The position numbers were made by a program, and so were the translations under genes. This document shows, piece by piece, positions 26,204 through 46,888 of a DNA stretch of 64,000 bases (position 1 is its first letter; each line of letters opens with the position of its first letter). The DNA is taken from the NCBI RefSeq assembly GCF_964199755.1, contig NC_133899.1, positions 1,426,001 to 1,490,000 of the forward strand. The letters are read 5' to 3'. Under the pieces are notes generated by a model. That model worked only from the letters and a program-made list of their open reading frames with translations. It made no database searches and was not told the origin of the DNA. The DNA comes from Larus michahellis. Taxonomy: Eukaryota > Chordata > Aves > Charadriiformes > Laridae.

Positions 26204-29200
26204 TCAGGTGGGCACAGCAACGAGTCCCGCGGGGCCCTGCCCCACTGCCTGCCCCGGCACGGGGCTTGCCAGGGGCTTGAAGCCCAGGTTGTCCAGGGGG
26301 ATCCCAAAGGCTGTCAGCTTTGCCTCGAACGTCTGCAGCATGTCATTGTGCGCCTGCAAGAGAAGTGCCCCCCCTAGTCAGCCCCAAGCCCAGCTCCAGA
26401 CCAGCCCTTCCACGCCTGGTCCTCTTCCACGCACGGGCTCCCTGCACCCCACTGCATGGAGCGGGGGACCACAACATGCCGTCTTTCGCAGGCCAAACAG
26501 GAATGGCAGCCTGGGCTGGGTCCTGCCTGGCCCAGGGCATGAAGCAGCTCAGCTGACCTGCTGCGCGTTCCCTTCCCTCTGCTCCATGCACAGCCTGGAG
26601 CAGAAGGTCCCTCTTCCACCCCCGCAAGCCGCGGCCGCCACCCAACAGCCCCCCAGCCCCTTCCCTCACCTTGCAGACTCGGGCCAGCTGGAACTGCAGG
26701 TCCTTGATGGTGGTGTTCTTGGAATTGAGCACGTCCTGCAAAGGGAGACAGCGCGTCAGGCAGCAGCTGCCCAGCCCCGGTGGCACGGTGGCCGTGCCGC
26801 AGCCGGGAGCAGCATGTCCGAGTGCACGGAGGAGCTGCTCCTTGGCGACTGAGCTGGCATCGGGGCCTGGTTCAAGCAGAGCAGCTCACAGCACGGCCTG
26901 GCAGGCGGCCACCACCCTGCTCCCTTTGAGCCAGCACTGCCAGGGACAGCCAGCCCCAGGCAGAGGACAGGGACCTCCCAGACCAACTACACAAGCGCCA
27001 GCACAACCCTGCCATCGTCGTCTGCCCTGCTGCAAGCGGGGGCGGGAGGCGACAGCAGCACCTGCTCCAGCAGCGCTGCCCTGCCGTCACGGCACCAGGG
27101 GAATTACAGGGAGAGAGGCTCCCCGAGAAGCTGCTGGAGGCAGCTGAGCAGAGGAATTCCAGGACCCTAGCAGCTGCCGGAGAGCTTGACGCCGTGACAC
27201 CTTCCCAGGAATGTGTTTTCCTTCCTCTGCTGTGGCACCTGCTAGTAGGTGACACATCCGCTGCCCCATCCTACAGCCCCAGAGCCTCGGCTGCTGCTGT
27301 GCGCATCCCCAGGGCACCCTGGCAAGAGGATATCTGCAAGCTTCACTGCCACCCACCACAGAGGGGACCTGGAAGGGGACAGGCTGGTACAGGACAAGCG
27401 ACAGGGCACTGAGGGGGTGGGCAAGCCAAGCATGGAACCTGGGTGCCCTGCCTCTCAACCCAACCCAGAGCAAGTGCTGCGTCTCAAGTTCTCAAGTTAC
27501 GGCTGCGGCAGGCTCCAGGAATGTGGGTCTCCGAGCCTCCGCGCCGAGGCTTTCTGCATATGTATTTTTAGCACGCCAGACGTCGCAGAGCCCCTGGGAA
27601 CCCATCTACACTGTCTCTGCAGCCAGGGAGGCCAGGCGAGGGTCACCGGCTGCGACACCCCATGCACAGAGCACCCCAGGTCGCTGAGGGACTGGCACAC
27701 AGACGGCTGCTTGGCAGCACAGAGCGCTGGTGAGCGCTGCTCGGCCTGGGGCTATTCTCCTCGAAACACGCCCCACCTGAGGGAGAGATCAGTGCCAAAC
27801 TCCGACACCCACACGCTCTGCTCTCGAGGGAGAGCCGGTGTGCCCTGCGGCACCACGCGTGACCCTGGGAGTGCTGGGAATGAGTGATGTGGCAGATACA
27901 GCCACGTAGGATGGGGACTCGCATGCTCCAATGTCTGCGTTCACCCCAGAGCAGCCTCTCCCCCTCAAGGCCAGCCTTTGCAGGGTCCCACGGCAGCGCA
28001 CGGTACCTCCAGCTTGTGTGAGACCAAGGAGAGGGCACCCGGGTCGAGGTTGGAGCCTGCGAAGACCTCGCTGAGCTCCACCTCCTTTTTCTCCAGGACG
28101 CTGAGGAGTCCTTTCAGCTTGCGCTCCAGGAGCAGGTTCTTGAAGCCTGTCTTCTGCTGCACTTCGTTAATGGCTTTGGTGAATTTCTGATAGAGCTCAT
28201 CTCGCTCCGCCTGCACCTGCTCCCAAAGACAGCACGCCTTCACACCGCTCTCAGGACCCCCAGGCTGGCAGCCACGCAGGGCTGGCAGCAAACAGGTCCA
28301 GCAGCTCGGCCCTGCCTGCTCCAGCGAGAGCCCAGCCGATCCCCACGGCACCTGCAGCCCGCGGGGAACGCAGGTGCTGGAGCACAGCTTCCCTCCCTCT
28401 CTCCATGGCTGGCACCTCCTCAGCACCTGCACTTCTGCTTCCTCCTCCCCACCGGGCATGGGACACCCCGACAGCGGAACGGGCTGACGGGCTCGCTGCG
28501 GCACTATTTTAGACCTCAGAGAGGGCCCCAGAGCACACCGGGGTCTCTCCTCTCCTCCTCGCAGCTGGTAGGAGTCCCTGGCTCACAGCTAGTTAATAAG
28601 TGTCCTAATTAGGACACAATCTCTCCTCCACAGCCTACTTCTGAATGCACTGAATATGTTGCTGCCTTAATGATGGATTGTTAACGAGGCCTCAGATCAA
28701 TGTTCATATTCCTGGGGATTTCTACGAATTGCAAATGAGCTCTCTTCTGCCTCAACAGATTTATCTGGGTTAGCTGCGGGGCGGGGGTTGGGAGGAAGAG
28801 GCTGAGTCTGGGAGAACTCAGTCAACAGGACTCATCCCGAGCCGCCCCAGCATGGCAAGCGGGGGGAGCAACCGCCAAATGCCAGCAGAAGGAGGGAGCG
28901 AGCTGCGGCCATGGGTGGTAGCCCTTGACTATTGCTCCCCACGGCTCTGCCCCCGAGCTGCTGCTGCAGCCAGTCCCTCGCAGGCCGGGAGGGGACCGCT
29001 GGAGCGTGCATGATTGCTTAGCAAAGTACAAGGACAGGCCTGTCTGCTGACCGTGGGAGATGCCAAAGCGGTCAGAAGCTTTGTTGTAAGCAGCAGTTAT
29101 CACACGGCTCTGGATTAGAGCCTCAGAAAGCCCTCAGCTAAGCACAGGCTCTCTGCTAAGCCCCCATGCCCAGTCCTCTGCCGAGGGGACAGGGTTTGGA

Positions 29201-32200
29201 GAGGGAAGAGGGATGCCCAGACCCTCCTGCAACTCTCACCTTACTGAACCTTTGCTCCAGCACTTCATGTTCCCACTGAAGATCCTTCAGTTCCTTCTGG
29301 GTGACTTTCAGGCGGGCTTTCGTGTTCTGCGAGTGGGAAGGCACAGTTAAAGAGCACGGGTTTCTCTGGGGGGTGTGGGGGATGTGTTCTGGCAAGGGAG
29401 GAGAGTGACCAGCAAAGAGATATGGGTGAGAAAACAACAGGCAGCATCCACACCAACTCCCTTCCTGCTCTGCAGCTGGGGCTACTCTTGTTTCTCACTG
29501 CCAGAGTCCCGGGAGTCCCATCTGAGATCTTATAAACCCCCAGCTGAGCTGAAAGGGACTCGAAGGACTTTGCTCAGCGATCTGGCCAAGCCAAGCAGCA
29601 GAGGTCACTGCTGAGCGACTCCCTCCAGGAAACAGCCAGGGTGACTCAGGAAAGGTCAGGATTGGCCACTCACCGTCAGGGCCTCCTTGTCTTTGTCATA
29701 GTGGGCCAGCTTCTTCTGCAGCTCAAACACCTGCTCCTGGGCCTGCTGCAGGGGCTCCTTCAGCTGTTTGTTCTGGAGCAGCACATCTGCCTTCTCCTTT
29801 TCCAAGTGATTCTCTTTCTTCTTCATCTCCTCTATCTGGTCCTGTTCTTGGGAACACGAGTGCCAACTCCTGGGGGCTGCCCAGCTCCTCAGAGCTTCCC
29901 ACAACCTCCAGACACCCTCCAGTTGCTGGCCCAGCAAGATGCATCTCCCTGTGCTCAAGGGCTTCGCTCGTGTAACGGTGTACAGCCCTCAGGAGACCAG
30001 CAGCACCCACACTGCCACCTGGGAACCAGTCAGATCTGGGTGAAATCCTCACAGGATCGGTCCCTTCATGGAAGGGGGACACTCTGCAGGCCAGGCAAGC
30101 TACAGCAGGGGGGCAGGCAATACCTTCAGCAAGCTGATGAGAGCCAGGTTTTTGAGCGTGATATCGTTATAGTAGTTCTTGATGTCATTGAAGGCCTTCT
30201 CATGGTTCCTCATCAGCTCACTGATGTGGCTGTTCTTCCTCTCTTCCACCTCATAGATCTCGGTCTTCCTCCGCAAGTCAAGCTCGTCCCGCAGCACTTG
30301 CATCTTCTTGGTGTACTTGGCCTCGATCTCTGGGGGAGCACACAGGAGGCTGAGTGAGGACCTCCTGGAGACCCTGCGTAATGAACCCCATCTCCGTTAG
30401 CCAGCACCAGCCTGGTGCGTGCCACCGCAGCATTACTTGAGGACAGGACGCCCGTTAGCAGCGTCACCGCAGCTGCCACCAGCGTGCAGAGCAGTTACGC
30501 AGGGACCACAGAGAGCAGAGCCCAGAAATAGCATCCTTGGAAAGAGGGCATGGAAACGCTCCAAGTCAGCCTGTGAGAACCTGAAACGTCCCCTGAGGAG
30601 GAGACTGGAGCGAGGACTCTGCAAGGGCTCCTCCAGCCTCCCCATCCTGCAGCCTGGGGAAGCGCTGCCAGGCAGCTGCACTCAGCAGTACGGCCTGGCA
30701 GCAGCGACAGGCGCCCTGCCTGCGCCCCTCCGCTCGCACTACAAGCACCCGGCCTCATTTCGATCCTGCAATGCTGGGGGTCTGGCAGTCCCAAAGCACA
30801 GGGGAGCAAGAACTGGGGAGAAACGGACCAGAACTGGGAAGAAACTGACCACAACTGGGGGAAAACCAGCCCCCTTTTTGCTCAAGGCTCTGCTAGGGAG
30901 CCCAGCAGCGCAGCAGAGCTCAGAGGAGCCTTCCCTGGCACACTGACAAAGGGAGGCCATGCAGAAGCTACGCGCATGTCCTGACCTTTCACTTGTCTCT
31001 CGAAGTCGTTGCACAGCCGGGTGATCTCTTCCTCTTGTTTCTGTTAGGGAGAAGCTACGTGTTAGACGCAGACAACCAAATCCTGAGTCAGCTGCATCCT
31101 GAGGGATTTGCTCCTGCTCCCTGGGAAAGGCTCCCGACATGGCACCAATCCCACGTTATCCGTGCAAACGGCGGCTCGTAGGCTCTCCAGCTGCTCTCAC
31201 AGCTCCCTGCTGCAGCAGAGAGGTTTCACAGGAACTGCCCCAGGAAGCCCTTCTCCCCATTCCTGCGGTGACTTTCTAGTGCCTCTAAGTCCATCTGTTA
31301 CTGCTGCCTGCAGGAAACCCCATCCCACCCCATGGAGAGAGCTGGAGAGGCAGTCTCCTGCTCACACCCTGGGGCTAGGAGGCCCCACCACCTCCCTCTG
31401 CAGCAGAGGCACCTCACACACAGCCCCACCAGGGACATACCAGGCGCATGTTTTTCACCACCACCTCGTTGGCCAGCTCCCGCTCCTTCAGCTCCACTTT
31501 CAAGGAGCGCATGTCTTTACGCAGCTCCATTTCCTGGTCCCAGTGATCCTTCTGGGCCCGCTTCATGGACAGCGTGCCCTCCACCTTCAGCTCAGTGAGG
31601 TTTTCCTGGTGTTCATACAATAAGTGCTTCACCTTCTGCTTGTAAACCTAAAACCAAGCCACAGAACAGGTGAGGGGCTTCAGCAGAAGATACCCAGAGC
31701 TGGGATATTGGCCAAGACACTCCTGGCTTGCATCCTGCCCAGCTTCTCCTCCTCTTCCCCCTTCCCTCTCCTCCTCAGAGCTGCCCGAGGCTCACATGGA
31801 GCTTGAGGCACTCAAAACACCTTTAGCCTTCTCCCCTCCCACCTTGATCTCCACTTGATGCCGCTCCTCTGCCTCCTCCATCTCCCGGTCCTTGTTCCGC
31901 AGCTCTGCTCTCTTCTCCTCCAGCTGCCGGCGGGTGATCTCCCAGAAAGTGTGAATCTTGTCACGCTCCAGCTGGAAATAGTTGCGCTCTTCCCGTTCCC
32001 GGTCCAGCTCCTCCCGGAGACGCGCAACATGGTTCTCCAGCTGCAAAGCCAAGGGGAAGAACCAAGTAGGCAGAAAAGGAGGCCTCAGACAGATGCCTTT
32101 GCAAAACACCCATGGCAAGCCGTGTCGCAAACTTGGCAGGACACAGTGACTATTACTGGGACGGAGAAGCAAGATGTGCAAGATCTTATCCCAGGAGCAA

Positions 32201-33391
32201 GGTCCCCAGGTCAGGGCCATCTCCTCTGGTTGTAGGACACACGGCAAAACAAGCAGGACTTGGAGCAACGGAGAGGCAGCAGCTGCACCTTCCACCTCTG
32301 CCTGCCCTCCCCACACCTACGGATGCCTCCTGCCCCAGCAGCAACGCTACTGAGAGCGCAGCAGGCTGCAAATCACATCTCCAGGCAGAGCCATGACCCA
32401 GCTGAGCAGGCTGCCAGGGTTGTGGAGAAGACAGCAAGGGCACAGGACTGGAGAGCAGGGCGCCTGGGAACAGTGGAAGGGAGGGTGGGATGAGGGGGCT
32501 GCTTCTTGCGGAAACAGTGAGAATCGCCCCAGCCCAGACAAGCATCAGGCAGTAAAATGAAACCCGACTGCTTGTTTCTGTCACCCTCCGCCACCTGTCA
32601 CCCCCGGAGCCAGGCACCACACAAGGGTCCTGAGCACTGTTCTGGCAGGCAGAAACGTCCTCCTAGGGGTGGGGTAGGGGGTGTGGGCTGAGAGACAAGG
32701 GATCTCTCACCTGCTCCTTGCTCATCTCCTCTGGGGACAAGACATCCACCACTCCTGGAGCTTTGCTCCCTTTCCCTTTTTTTCCGGGTTTCTTTTTGGG
32801 CGCCTAAGGAAAGAAAGAATAGTGCAGGAGGTGTGCGTGTGGCTTGGGTGCTGGGAGGAAGCTGCGCTGCTCAGTGCCCCTGCACTGGCCCAGGCCACAA
32901 AGCATACCTGCTCTCATGGCGGGGACAGGATTAGAAGGGTGACAGGGAGCACTGGCTGGTGCAGCCAGGGTACCCATGAGGAGCCTGGAAGCCTCTGAGA
33001 CCCCCCAGGACACCCATAGCTCACGCCCAGCTGCTGCCTGCTCAGCTCCGCAGTGAAGCCCCGGGGAACAAAACCAAGTACCCGAGCTAATGCCTCATGA
33101 AAGTCACCGCAGCGCTGTGCACGGTGCCAAGGGCTCCCTCCCCTCCCCAGGAGTGGGCCGGGCCGGGCCAGGCCGGACCCCCGCAGCCCTTGGGGCTCCC
33201 TCCCCAAGAGCGGGCCGGGCCGGGCCGGGCCGAGCCGAGCCCCGCAGCCCTCCGCTGCCCGCACCCCCCGGCTCCAGGGGACCCTTCAGCAGCTAACACA
33301 GAGCCCCCCGCAGCCGCCCCAGGGCTCTGTCTACCCGCTCCCCGCCGGTCCCGGCCCAGGCCCAGGCCCAGGCCCAGGCCCCACTCTCACC
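26204..33391 (-). CDS. GAS8: GAS8 / DRC4, nexin-dynein regulatory complex subunit
   Basis: Coiled-coil subunit of the axonemal nexin-dynein regulatory complex, needed for motile cilia. Eleven coding exons: 33389-33391 (ATG alone), 32711-32803 ([12 protein letters not shown]...), 31843-32040, 31441-31647, 30986-31040, 30124-30329, about 29674-29847, 29240-29326, 28007-28216, 26670-26735 and 26204-26353. The predicted length is 482 aa (human 478). Nearly all is heptad-like coiled coil; [20 protein letters not shown] and [18 protein letters not shown] match human GAS8 closely. It shares a CpG-rich gap with divergent DBNDD1. Oddity: the exon 7 acceptor should precede GAACAGGACCAG, but the sequence there reads tgttcccaa instead of ...cag; use of the next AAG would shift the frame and stop within five codons. 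This may be an assembly error or a real lesion. Confidence 0.93.
28590..28760. promoter_or_regulatory. AT-rich island with 18-bp palindrome in GAS8 intron 8
   Basis: GTGTCCTAATTAGGACAC at 28600-28617 is a perfect inverted repeat centred on a TAATTA homeodomain core. Nearby are ttaataag, ttaatgatgg and gttaac. The island stands out from GC-rich surroundings and looks like an enhancer; motif evidence only. Confidence 0.35.
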
Positions 33392-34052
33392 ATGGCGGCT
33401 GCCGCTGGCGCCGCGGTCTCCAGGCAACGGGCGGGCGGATCTCGCGAGAGTTGGGCGGTGGAAGGACACGCCCCCTAGCAACGCGGCGCCCCGCCCTAGC
33501 AACGGCGGCGGGGCCTGCTACGCGCCCGGGGGTGGGGGGAGCCATCCGGGGCCGGGGGGTCCCCGCTGCGCCCAGGGGGTGCTCGCTGGGACCGGGCCCG
33601 AGACCCCGCCGCACCCCCGGGATCACCGCTGCGCCACGGTCCCCCGTGTTCCCGCATCCCCGGCCCCCGCACCCGGGGTCCCCCGGCGCCCCGGCTCGCC
33701 CCCGAGACCCCGTCGCACGCCCGGGGTCCCCGCTGCACCCCCGGTTCCCGTGTGTCCCTCCTCGGGTCTCCTCTGCATCCCGGAACTGTGAACCTCTCCG
33801 GGTCCCCGTCGTGCCTCCCGTCCCCCGGACCCGTGCTCCCCGGTCCTTCTCCGCACCCCCCAGTCCCCCGGGGCAGGCGGGGCCGGTCCCGGTGTCCCGT
33901 CCCCCCCTCCGCCCCGGTCCCCGCCTCCGCACCACCCCCAGCACCGCCCCCGCCGCGGCGGGCAGGAGCGTGCGGGCTGCGGGCTGGCACCGGGCCCGCC
34001 CCGCCCAGCACCGGCACCGGTACCGGTACCGGCACCGGCACCGGCCCGGCCC
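33120..34052. promoter_or_regulatory. Bidirectional CpG-island promoter, GAS8 / DBNDD1
   Basis: The two start codons are 662 bp apart in opposite directions (33391 minus, 34053 plus) in CpG-rich sequence without a TATA box. A (gggcc)n-type repeat lies at about 33150-33245 in GAS8 intron 1, a (CCCAGG)n hexamer at 33353-33380, and (ggtacc/ggcacc)n just before the DBNDD1 ATG. Confidence 0.65.
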
Positions 34053-37000
34053 ATGGAGGCTCCGGGAGCGGCCGGCACCGTAGGTGAGGGCGAAGGCGGT
34101 GGGAGGAGTGGCGGTAACGGACCGGCGCGCCCATCACCGCGGCCTCGGTCCGGGCGGCTCCGCCAGCCGGGAGCCCGCAGCGGGCGGAACCGGGCCGGGC
34201 CCCGCGGGGGGAGACGGGGGGGTGCGGGGACCGTGCAGGGGGAGATGTAGGGCGGGGTGGGTGTGCAAGGGGCGGGTGTGCAAGGGGTGTGCCGGGGGGT
34301 GTGTGCGGGGATGCGGGGGGGTGTGTGCTGTGCAAGCGGGGGTGCCGGGGGCTCTGGATGGGGATGCGGGGGGTGCAATGGGGGGTGCGCAAGGGGGCTG
34401 CCGGGGGGGTGTGTGCGGGGATGGAGGGGGGTGCTGTGCAAGAGGGGGTGCGTAGGGCTCCGGATGGGTGTGCAAGGGGAGGGGGTGTGCAGGGAGAGTC
34501 CGGGATGGGGCTGTGGGGGTGCAGTGGGGTGCCCCCGAGACATAGGGGTGCAGTGGGGTGCCGGGCTGCGGTACAGGGTGCCTGGGGCAGGCTGAGGTGC
34601 AGGGGGGGATGCCAGGGCAGACACCCCCATGGAGTGTGACGGTGATGGTGGAGGGGTGCGGAGGGCTGAGGTGCTCAGAATCGGGGTGGTGGCCACGTCA
34701 GTGGAGCCTGGGGGACCCCAGCATTGTAGGGGGGGTCCTGCATGGCGACACAGGTGGTGCCAGGGCTCCCGTGCATGCCCATCCCTCCTGCATGTGCCCC
34801 GCACACGGCTGTGCCGTGGCCCCTGTCACGGTGGCAGCCCTGGCTGTGCCCTCCCGCGGCACCGGGCCCTTGGACGCTACCACCGAGCCAGGCACTGGCC
34901 AGGAGCGGGACCGGTCCCGGTGGGGTGGCCAGAGCCGGTGGCTGTCTGGCTCTGCAGTTTGACGTGAGTCAGCAGAGCAGCGTGCCGGGAGGTAGCCCTC
35001 ATGCTGGCCCCACTCCGCACCAGGCAGCCGGTGAGCCCAGGCCGGAGCAGGGTGGCGTGGCCGTCAACGTGGCCGGCAGCGTGGCGTGACCATGCAGACG
35101 GAGGCCAGAGGGGATTTCTGCGGCACAGACCAGCGCCCCGGTGGGTGGGGGCTTCGGGGGTCGGGGGGAGTGAGGCCAGGAGGCTGCTGGTGGCAGGGGA
35201 GGATGCGCTCCGTACGGTGACACTGTTGTGTCACCCACTGTGGCTGGACACTGCGGTGGTGTGTGGGGTGGGATGGTGGGAGCGGACAGGAGCAGGCAGC
35301 CCCCATGTCCCTCCCTGGGGAGCTCTTCCCAGCATTGGAGCGGGCTGGGGACCCCGTTTCCGCCTGGAGGGAAGGTACCGGCAGTGCAGGATGCCTGGTC
35401 CCACCTTGTGGGGTCAGGACACAGCAGAACCGGTGTCAGGGCAGGGGTGTCCTGTGGCTCTGTTACCACGAACAGGAACAAAATGCTTCCATAGTGTCCC
35501 TTTCCGTATCCTGGCTCCTTTGGGTTGGGGGGATTTCTGTCCCCTGCTCCACTGCCACCGCCCTGGGGGGGAAGGAGGAGATGCCCTGCCCTTGGTGAGC
35601 CTGTCCCTGTGCCATCTTGCCCAGCAGCGCGGTGATGGCAGGGCCAGGTGGCACATGGTGCCAGGGTGCAGCCGGCTTCATCCTGCCTCAGCACCAGCCC
35701 CGGGTGGGCAGGAGACCCTGCGTGTCTGGGGCAGCACTGGGCGCTGCCTGGGCCCTGGCGTGGTGGTGCCCGGTGCTGCCCTGGGCACGCAGCATCTCCT
35801 GCCCACCCTCGGTGCCCGCTCAACCCCGGAGGAGCGCCCGGACACGTCTGTGCCACGACCACAGGCTGTGCCACGACGGCTCTTGCTGGGAGACAAACCG
35901 CCCCTTGTCTGGGCTCCGGCACAGGCCGCGCTTTTGTCTCACCGACACAAAGGGGCTGCGCGGGGCGGGGGGCGTGGGGCTGCTGGCTGCCGGCACTGGG
36001 GCTGCTGGGCCCCGGGCAGATCTGCCTGTCCCCCCTGGGGTCCCACCGCCCCCATCCCCTCTGCCGGGAAGCCCAGGGGGGGCAATGGGGCCCCAGGGGG
36101 GATCTGCTGTCACCGACGTGGCAAGTGTCGGTATCGCAGAACTCAGCAAGGAGACGCTGGCCCCGGAGCACCCTGTGGGGACCCCTGTCCATGGGCCAGC
36201 CCAGGAGCCCCCCACAGACCCCGTGGAGGAGCAGGGTGGCATCCCCATCCCCAGCGCCGGCCTGCTGCAGGTCACCGAGCGCAGACGTGAGTGTGGCCCT
36301 GCGCGGGCAGACGTGCCTGTCCCCTGGCATCCCCTGCCTGTCCCTGGGGTCCCCTGCCCACCCCTGGCATCCCCTGTGTGCCCATAGCATCTCCTGTCTG
36401 CCCCCAGGGTCCCTGCCTGTACCTGGCATCCCCTGCCTGCCCTTAGCATCCCCTGTCTCTGGGGTCCCCTGCCTGTCCCTGGCGTCCCCTGCCTGCCCTT
36501 AGCATCCCCTGCCACCACCTGACCGTCCCCAGGGTCCTTGCCTGTCCCTAGCGTCTCCTGCCTGCCCTTAACATCCCCTGCCAGCCCTCAGGGGGTCATC
36601 GTCCCCACCAAGCCCCTTGTCCCCCCCTCTCCCACAGCTCCCTCAGCACCAGCCCCCCCCCCCCAACTCCCCACCCCGGGCACCCACCCTGCTGCCCCCA
36701 GCCCATCCCCGGGGCCTCTGGTCGGGTCCCCAAGCATGTCCGTCTGCCCGCAGAGCCCCTGAGCAGCGTCTCCTCGCTGGAGGTGCACTTCGACCTGCTG
36801 GACCTGACAGAGCTGACTGACATGTCGGACCAGGAGCTGGCCGAAGTCTTCGCCGACTCCGATGAGGAGAATGTGGCCGGAGAGTCGCCCAGCGGTGAGT
36901 GCGCAGGGCCGTTCTCAGCCTGTCCGACCACCTGTCCACCCATCTGTCTGTCCGTCCCTCCCTGAGCCGTCTGTCCCCGCAGGGCTGCAGCCGCAGGTGG

Positions 37001-37143
37001 TGCCACGGGCCGGGTACCTGCGCTCGCCCTCCTGGACCCGAGCGCGGGAGCAGGGCCGGGAGAAGAAGCACCTCAGCGACCCAGAGCTGCCGCCGGGACC
37101 CCCGGACGCCTTCCTGCCCGCCGAGCGCCCGCGGGAGCCCTAG
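34053..37143 (+). CDS. DBNDD1: DBNDD1, dysbindin domain-containing protein 1
   Basis: Small dysbindin-family protein of unclear function. Four coding exons: 34053-34083 ([10 protein letters not shown]), 36140-36286, 36754-36894 and 36983-37143; the sum is 480 nt, 159 aa (human 158). Exon 2 ends in GLLQVTERR, exon 3 holds [20 protein letters not shown] and [14 protein letters not shown], and exon 4 [11 protein letters not shown], all shared with human DBNDD1. Splice phases are all 1 and consistent. The long intron 1 (about 2 kb) and intron 2 contain low-complexity repeats. The gene is divergent from GAS8 and convergent with DEF8, the same order as in human 16q24.3. No clear AATAAA was found in the 650 bp after the stop. 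Confidence 0.93.
34240..34620. repeat. GT/G-rich simple repeat in DBNDD1 intron 1
   Basis: Tandem ggggtgtgc and gggggtgc units form a strongly strand-biased G-rich tract able to form G-quadruplexes or R-loops, starting about 170 bp after the DBNDD1 exon 1 donor. Confidence 0.65.
36300..36600. repeat. Minisatellite in DBNDD1 intron 2
   Basis: Imperfect repeats of about 20-30 bp built on cctgcctgtccctggggtcc and cctgcccttagcatccc continue until just before the exon 3 region. Confidence 0.75.
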
Positions 37144-42800
<5,657 letters not shown>

Positions 42801-42819
42801 GCCCCAGAGCTCCTCGTCC

Positions 42820-43215
42820 CCGCAGCCCCCACACCCGTGGTCCCTTATTTCTATAGCCCACAGCCTCATAGTCCCTTGTCCCCATAGCTCCCGGTCCCCA
42901 GAGTCCCCACACCTACAGCTCCTTGCTCCCGGAGCCCCCAGCTCCATAGTCCGTTGTCCCCATGGCCCCCGCCCCCATAGTCTCTTGTCCCTGTAGCCCC
43001 CGCCCCCATAGCCCCTTGTCCCCACAGCCTCCGCCCTTGTAGTCCCTTGTTCACATAACTCCCGGTCCCCAGAGCCCCCAGACCTATAGCTCCTTGCTCT
43101 CGGAGCCCCCAGACCCATAGATCCCAGCCCCCATAACCCTCTGCCCCATAGTCTCTTGTCCCTATAGCCCCTAGCCCCATAGTGCCCTGGCCCTGTAGCC
43201 CCTTCCCTTGCCCCC
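42820..43215. repeat. 20-bp-class minisatellite between DEF8 and TUBB3
   Basis: Repeats of about 20-40 bp such as gcccccgcccccatagtcccttgtccc. 43216-43825 up to the TUBB3 3' UTR shows no gene. Confidence 0.75.
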
Positions 43216-43825
43216 ACAGCACAGCCCCTCCCCCCACACCCACACAGGGGCCCAGGGACCCCCAGGAGGGAAGCGGTGGCCCCGGGGGGGCTGCAGCCCC
43301 ACGGCAGCACAGCCTGACCCCCCACCCTGGGGGCAGCCCAGCACCTAGGCTGGATTTGGGGGTCCCCAGAGCCAGGGGGCTGAGGGCTGTTTGGGCTGGG
43401 GGTGCCCTGGATCCCCCAAAGCCAGGCGCATTCCCAGCCCTGGGGGGTCACCCTGGGGTCCTTGGTGGGGACAAGGGGCCAACGCTCTCCTGGCACAGGG
43501 AGGGGGCAGCCACCACCACACCACAGAGAAGGGTGACAGTGGGGACAAAGGCACAGCCACCCTCCCGGGCGCTGCAGCCGGGTGATGTGGCACCTGCACC
43601 CCTACCCCCATGGGGCAGGACAGTGTGGGGCACACAGTGCAAGGGGACACACCGGGGACAGCCATTGTCTGGGAGGGGACCAGGGCTTGGGCATGGCCAC
43701 CTTGGGCACTTGGGGTCCCCAAGTCCCCACTTAATGGGAAGAGCCCCCAGCAGAGGGTCCCTGTTGTGCACCACCCCCCCGCCCCTCAAGGAGCCGCAGA
43801 CAGGTGGTACCTGGACAGCAATAAA

Positions 43826-43831
43826 TTTATT
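43826..43831 (-). terminator. TUBB3: TUBB3 poly(A) signal AATAAA
   Basis: The palindromic aataaatttatt lies about 200 nt after the TUBB3 stop and gives AATAAA on both strands. Confidence 0.75.
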
Positions 43832-44030
43832 AAGTATTCAAAAAAAATAATAGACACGAACCAGTAAAAAACGAAAAGGGGGGAGGCGGGGGGGGAAAAG
43901 GGGGGGCCGAGCCGGCTCAGGGGGGGACGGGGTCAGGAGACACTGAAAGGACGCGCGTGGGGGGAGCCCGGCCGGGGCGGCAGCGCGAAGCCGGAGGGGC
44001 TGCGGGCAGCAGGGAGGGGTGCGTCGGGCA

Positions 44031-46717
<2,687 letters not shown>

Positions 46718-46825
46718 GGTGCTGCCGGGCCGGAGCGGGACGGGAGCGGGAGCGGGACCGGGAGCAGGAACAGGAGCGGAGCGGCACCGGGGAGCGCGGG
46801 GGGCGGCCCTGCCGCCGCCGCCTCC

Positions 46826-46888
46826 TTTATAGGCGCCTCGCGCCGCACCGGGCCGGGCGCTGACGTCACCGCCGTCCCCCAGCCAATC
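46826..46888 (-). promoter_or_regulatory. TUBB3: TUBB3 core promoter: TATA box, CRE and CCAAT
   Basis: Minus-strand TATAAA at 46826-46831 lies about 110 bp before the ATG. A perfect CRE TGACGTCA at 46861-46868 is some 30 bp upstream of it, and an inverted CCAAT box at 46883-46887. This compact TATA/CRE/CCAAT array fits a regulated neuronal gene and contrasts with the TATA-less CpG promoters nearby. Confidence 0.75.

Noticed and set aside
34999-36429. 476-codon open frame on the minus strand over DBNDD1 intron 1 and exon 2
   Set aside because: It is antisense to a real exon, Pro/Gly/Cys-rich and made of repeats; no homology.
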